This document shows, piece by piece, positions 6,040-8,372 of a stretch of 8,372 nt of DNA (within the stretch, counting starts at the first letter, position 1; the number at the start of each line of letters is the position of its first letter). Made by a program: the position numbers and the translations under genes. The notes below the pieces were generated by a model. It searched no databases, was not told the origin of the DNA, and saw only the letters and a program-made list of their open reading frames with translations. Origin of the DNA: Nitrospirota bacterium (GTDB taxonomy: Bacteria; Nitrospirota; Thermodesulfovibrionia; Thermodesulfovibrionales; JdFR-86); assembly GCA_030667205.1 (NCBI GenBank), contig DAOUWH010000059.1, positions 1 through 8,372 of the forward strand. The letters are read 5' to 3'.

Positions 6040-6854
6040 AAGCGGCGCTTGGAAGGGGGCTTGACGCCCTTATCCCCGGCAAGGGGACCGAGATAATCGA
6101 GCTTGACATAACAAAGATACAGCCCGGCAAGGAACAGCCCCGCAAGGTTTTTCGCGAGGACTCCCTTAGGGAGCTGGCCGCCTCTATTAGGGAAAAGGGC
6201 GTGCTGCAGCCCGTGATAGTCGCGCGGGCGGGAGACGGCACCTTCGGCCTCATCGCCGGGGAGCGCCGCCTCAAGGCCGCCGCGCTCGCAGGCCTTAAGA
6301 GGATTCCCGCGATAGTGCGCACGACCGACCCCGAGGACTCCCTCGAGGTCGCCCTTATCGAGAACCTCCAGCGCGAGGACCTCGGCCCCATCGAGACCGC
6401 CGAGGCCTTCAAGCGACTCACGAAGGAATACGGCTTCACGCAGGAAAAGCTTGCGGGGAAGGTGGGTAAGGACAGGGCCACTGTGGCCAACTACATGAGG
6501 CTCCTGAAACTTCCGGCCGAGGTCAAAAAGCTCATCAACTCCGGAGAGCTGAGCATGGGCCACGCGCGGGCATTGTGCTCGATGGAAGGGCGCGCGGCAC
6601 AGGTCGCGCTTGCGGGCAAGATACTACGGGGCGGACTGAGCGTGAGGCAGGCCGAGGCCCTTGCAAAGAAAAGGCCCGCATCGAAATCAAAGGCAAAAAA
6701 GAAACAGGACCCGCACGTAAGGGACATCGAGGAAAAACTCATCCGCTCGCTGGGCACGAAGGTAAAACTCCGCCACGGCGGAAAGCGCGGCAGTATCGAG
6801 ATAGAGTACTACAGCCTGGAGGAACTCGACAGGCTCCTCGAGATACTTTTATAG
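6036..6854 (+). CDS. parB: Chromosome-partitioning protein ParB (Spo0J), CTP-dependent clamp
   Basis: ParB binds parS sites near the origin, loads as a CTP-dependent sliding clamp and stimulates ParA. The start is GTG, chosen because GGAGGT (6025-6030) lies 5 nt upstream and the N-terminus MKAALGRGLDALIP matches the conserved ParA-contacting tail of Spo0J proteins. The nucleotide-binding region is intact: QPRK (about 34-37), GERRLKAA at 75-82 (the GERRxxA box) and ENLQRED at 109-115. A helix-turn-helix follows (TQEKLAGKVGKDRATVANYMRLLKLP begins near residue 135, quoted here only by its ends TQEKL and LLKLP). A Lys-rich linker (about 208-222) leads to the C-terminal dimerisation segment ending LDRLLEILL. 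At 272 aa it is of ordinary length. No parS palindrome was seen in this window. It overlaps parA by 4 nt. Confidence 0.96.
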   Translation: MKAALGRGLDALIPGKGTEIIELDITKIQPGKEQPRKVFREDSLRELAASIREKGVLQPVIVARAGDGTFGLIAGERRLKAAALAGLKRIPAIVRTTDPEDSLEVALIENLQREDLGPIETAEAFKRLTKEYGFTQEKLAGKVGKDRATVANYMRLLKLPAEVKKLINSGELSMGHARALCSMEGRAAQVALAGKILRGGLSVRQAEALAKKRPASKSKAKKKQDPHVRDIEEKLIRSLGTKVKLRHGGKRGSIEIEYYSLEELDRLLEILL

Positions 6855-6866
6855 GAATAGAACAAA

Positions 6867-6896
6867 TCCCCCTCCATCCCCCTTTTCCAGGGGGGA
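6867..6896. repeat. CCCCC/GGGGG hairpin downstream of parB (intergenic repeat copy 2)
   Basis: TCCCCC occurs twice (6867-6872 and 6877-6882), and either arm can pair with GGGGGA (6891-6896). The core TCCCCCTTTTCCA (6877-6889) is identical to that after gyrB at 5199-5211. Similar C-run/G-run hairpins are familiar as dispersed intergenic repeats in deltaproteobacterial and related genomes. It lies 12 bp after the parB stop. No T-run follows on the plus strand, so it is a doubtful terminator. Confidence 0.55.
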
Positions 6897-6913
6897 AAGA
6901 GAGCGAGGTCTTT

Positions 6914-7078
6914 ATGAGCGAAAAGAAAGCGTCCAACGTCCCGGCAATAAAGAAGAAGGAACATCTTCCCGTCGTCAGGAAATAAGCCCCGCTGCCCGTG
7001 GTCAAGGAGTCGCAGGCCCCGGTGGTGAAAAAAGAAGGGCCCCCTAAGGGCAAGAAGCCTCCCTCACAGAAAAAGTAA
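6914..7078 (+). pseudogene. Small Lys/Pro-rich protein gene interrupted by an in-frame TAA
   Basis: An ATG at 6914, with GAGG (6905-6908) 5 nt upstream, opens MSEKKASNVPAIKKKEHL and reaches a TAA at 6983-6985 after 23 codons. The same frame continues past the stop without a break for 30 more codons, APLPVVKESQAPVVKKEG onward, ending in SQKK and a second TAA at 7076-7078. The composition (Lys, Pro, Val, Ala) is the same on both sides, and a PVV(R/K) motif recurs at about ten-residue spacing across the stop (LPVVRK, LPVVKE, APVVKK). This argues that it was one gene of about 54 codons. The stop could be a recent mutation, a sequencing error or, less likely, a readthrough site. The protein would be basic and disordered, perhaps nucleic-acid binding; no family is recognised. 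It sits between parB and the NTPase in one direction, with the NTPase start 8 nt later. Confidence 0.5.
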
Positions 7079-7085
7079 GAAGCCT

Positions 7086-7601
7086 TTGAGACCCCGTGTT
7101 GTAATGATAACAGGCCCGCCTCGTTCGGGAAAGACCACCCTCGTAATGAAGCTCTTAGAAAGCATCCCCCCAGCCCGCACCGCCGGCTTTTACACCGAGG
7201 AGATAAAAGAGCACGGCGCCCGCAAGGGTTTTTCACTCATAGGTTTATCGGGACAGCGGAGCATCCTCAGCCACGTTGACTTCAAGGGTCCGCGCCGCGT
7301 CGGAAAATATAAAGTCGACATCGAAGGTTTCAACCGATTCCTGGAGGGTATTCATTTCGATGAGGCGGAGGTCGTGGTAATGGACGAGATAGGCAAGATG
7401 GAGGTTATGTCCACGAGCTTCAGGGAACTGATTACGAAACTCATGGCCTCCGGCAAGACCGTTATCGCCACCATAGCCCTCAAGGGCGACTCCTTCATCG
7501 AAGGCATTAAAAAAACGCCCGGCGCGAGGCTCTTTACGCTCAGGCCCGAAAACAGAGGTGCTTTACTTGATGAGATAAAGACACTGATAGAGGACCCTTA
7601 G
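7086..7601 (+). CDS. THEP1-family P-loop NTPase (nucleoside-triphosphatase)
   Basis: This resembles the THEP1/NTPCR family, small P-loop enzymes that hydrolyse nucleoside triphosphates in vitro and whose cellular role is poorly known. Family features occur in order: Walker A GPPRSGKTT (10-18), AGFYTEEI after the first helix, RVGKYKVD, the Walker B region VVVMDEIGKMEVMS with the Asp-Glu pair, TVIATIALKG, and ENRGALLDEI at the C-terminus. The 171-residue length is typical. TTG at 7086 is the likely start because it supplies the first strand (MRPRVVMITG) before the P-loop. An ATG at 7104 would begin at MITGPP and has no ribosome binding site either; a weak AAGAAG at 7077-7082 precedes the TTG. 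It probably shares a transcript with the genes upstream. Its stop overlaps that of the convergent PilZ-REC gene by 4 nt. Confidence 0.88.
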   Translation: MRPRVVMITGPPRSGKTTLVMKLLESIPPARTAGFYTEEIKEHGARKGFSLIGLSGQRSILSHVDFKGPRRVGKYKVDIEGFNRFLEGIHFDEAEVVVMDEIGKMEVMSTSFRELITKLMASGKTVIATIALKGDSFIEGIKKTPGARLFTLRPENRGALLDEIKTLIEDP

Positions 7602-8284
7602 CCCTTTACCAGTTTCTTGATGACGCTGACGAGCTTGCCCGGAGTGGTCGTCAGCTTCGGAAGCACTGCCGAGGCGCCCGCCTCGCGGAGCTTCGCCTTA
7701 TCGTCGGAGTCAAACGTAGAGGTCAGGACCACCACCGGGATGCCGGCAAGCCTTCCGCTCTGCTTGAGAGATTCCAGGACCTTGAAGCCGTCCTCTTTTT
7801 CCATGTTCCGGTTCAGGAGAACTGCGACAGGCCGCTGGGTGTCGAGTATTCTCAGCGCCTCCTCGCTCCTTGCGGCCTCGATGGCCTCGAAGCCCTGGGC
7901 GACGAGCTCCAGCCGGTGGATCTCGCGCACGTTTTTGCTGTCCTCGACTATGAGCACAGTGGGCTTTGTCTGCCTCTGGCTCTGCGCGGCCTCGGCCTGT
8001 TCTATGATTCCCCTGATCATTGCGAGCTCGGCCGGGCTGAGAGAGGTGAACCTCACCCCCAGACCGCCTCCCGAGGGCACGGCCTGCACCATGGCCTCGA
8101 CCTTGAAGTCGTTTTGGGGGAACGTGACACTGACGGTGCTTCCCGGAAGAAGCGCCTTGTTCAGGTGCACGAACAGGCCGCCTTCGCTGATGTTGTTACA
8201 GAGGACCTCGATGCTGTCGTTAATGAGGACGTGCTCGTTATAAGGGGTCCTCTTGTGCTTGCGCGGCGTTGCATACTGGTCCAT
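7598..8284 (-). CDS. PilZ domain fused to degenerate receiver (REC) domain
   Basis: This is a predicted cytosolic signalling protein. The N-terminal PilZ domain (about 1-100) has both c-di-GMP-binding motifs, R8-KHK-R12 (RxxxR) and N31-ISEG-G36 ([D/N]xSxxG). After a Gln/Ala-rich linker (95-107) comes a receiver domain (about 108-227) with TVLIVEDS (acidic pair E114, D115), LTS (T188) and LPK (K210). The phospho-acceptor position, normally the final Asp of a VLLD-type strand, is Asn: VAVLLNRNM with N158 (AAC, complement of 7811-7813). The domain is therefore a pseudo-receiver that probably cannot be phosphorylated in the usual way. There is no DNA-binding or enzymatic output domain, so it likely acts by protein contact, for example on motility or surface structures. 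The ATG at 8284 is preceded by an in-frame TAG and a poor Shine-Dalgarno. It is convergent with the NTPase gene, 4-nt overlap. Confidence 0.9.
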   Translation of the reverse strand: MDQYATPRKHKRTPYNEHVLINDSIEVLCNNISEGGLFVHLNKALLPGSTVSVTFPQNDFKVEAMVQAVPSGGGLGVRFTSLSPAELAMIRGIIEQAEAAQSQRQTKPTVLIVEDSKNVREIHRLELVAQGFEAIEAARSEEALRILDTQRPVAVLLNRNMEKEDGFKVLESLKQSGRLAGIPVVVLTSTFDSDDKAKLREAGASAVLPKLTTTPGKLVSVIKKLVKG

Positions 8285-8295
8285 AATTAACCGCT

Positions 8296-8325
8296 ATTAT
8301 ATCCGATAGTGAAGTTTTCTGTCCG
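8296..8325 (-). promoter_or_regulatory. Candidate promoter of the PilZ-REC gene with very short leader
   Basis: On the minus strand a perfect -10 TATAAT lies at 8301-8296. An 18-nt spacer separates it from CGGACA (8325-8320), matching the -35 consensus at 4 of 6 positions. Transcription would begin near 8289, only about five bases before the ATG at 8284. The message would then be nearly leaderless, consistent with the lack of a clear Shine-Dalgarno. Confidence 0.5.
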
Positions 8326-8372
8326 CCCCCCTGGCGGTTGGCCCGTCAGTCTTTTGTCAGGCTCTTTATGAC
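8322..8372. other. Window-end intergenic stretch with small GC-rich inverted repeat
   Basis: CCGCC and GGCGG flank a 5-nt loop at about 8323-8337. Beyond it, GTCAG and GTCAGG occur as a short direct repeat (8345 to about 8360). No ORF with a start signal is visible before the window ends. The hairpin overlaps the upstream edge of the PilZ-REC promoter. It might belong to a terminator or regulator of a gene beyond the window. Confidence 0.25.

Noticed and set aside
5994..6563. 189-codon minus-strand ORFs opposite parB
   Set aside because: parB has intact GERR, ENLQR and helix-turn-helix motifs. The antisense frames have no motifs or start signals.
6575..6985. Plus-strand ORF overlapping the parB 3' end and running into the K/P-rich frame
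   Set aside because: Its first two thirds are parB read in another frame. Only the part from the SD-preceded ATG at 6914 is plausible.
7617..8243. 208-codon plus-strand ORF opposite the PilZ-REC gene
   Set aside because: It is antisense to clear PilZ and REC motifs and has no family features of its own.
1..8372. parS sites, tRNA/rRNA genes, CRISPR arrays, transposase or integrase genes
   Set aside because: I looked for the parS CACGTG-centred palindrome, cloverleaf-like stems, regularly spaced repeats and recombinase motifs and saw none.

Overview
The window is a piece of a bacterial chromosome close to the replication origin. It carries, in order, dnaN (sliding clamp), gyrB (gyrase B subunit) and the parA/parB segregation pair, followed by a small broken lysine/proline-rich gene, a THEP1-family nucleotidase and, on the opposite strand, a PilZ plus receiver-domain protein. 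The core genes are GC-rich and often use AGG for arginine and ATA for isoleucine. GyrB has the long insertion between its TOPRIM domain and C-terminus that is typical of proteobacterial-type GyrB. Together with the PilZ-REC protein and the CCCCC-TTTT-CCA-GGGGG intergenic hairpins, this suggests an uncultured or little-studied Gram-negative of the deltaproteobacterial/Nitrospirae type. That placement is inference; no rRNA gene is present to settle it.

Layout: 27-1145 dnaN, closed by a strong intrinsic terminator. 1166-2583 is a visibly AT-richer module on the minus strand. It has its own consensus-like promoter, a lipoprotein gene of unknown function and a 57-codon membrane ORF. The lipoprotein frame seems broken at a G8 tract; removing one G extends it to overlap the start of the small ORF. 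The module sits where recF is often found, between dnaN and gyrB, and is bracketed by a 20-nt direct repeat matching at 19 of 20 positions, whose left copy is half of the dnaN terminator. 2811-5189 is gyrB, 5281-6039 parA, and 6036-6854 parB (4-nt overlap). 6914-7078 is a small K/P-rich frame interrupted by an in-frame TAA. 7086-7601 is the THEP1-type NTPase. 7598-8284 (minus) is PilZ-REC, convergent with a 4-nt overlap.

How the genes fit together: dnaN, gyrB and parAB are housekeeping genes for replication, supercoiling and origin segregation, and look intact. The accessory content is the AT-rich lipoprotein module, the interrupted K/P-rich ORF and the PilZ-REC protein. The last pairs an apparently intact c-di-GMP-binding motif with a receiver domain whose phospho-accepting aspartate is replaced by asparagine (N158), so it probably responds to c-di-GMP without ordinary phosphorylation. 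The most unusual observations are the repeat-flanked AT-rich insertion with its apparent frameshift, the pseudo-receiver, and the stop codon inside the K/P repeat protein. I do not see a clearly new defence or mobile system.
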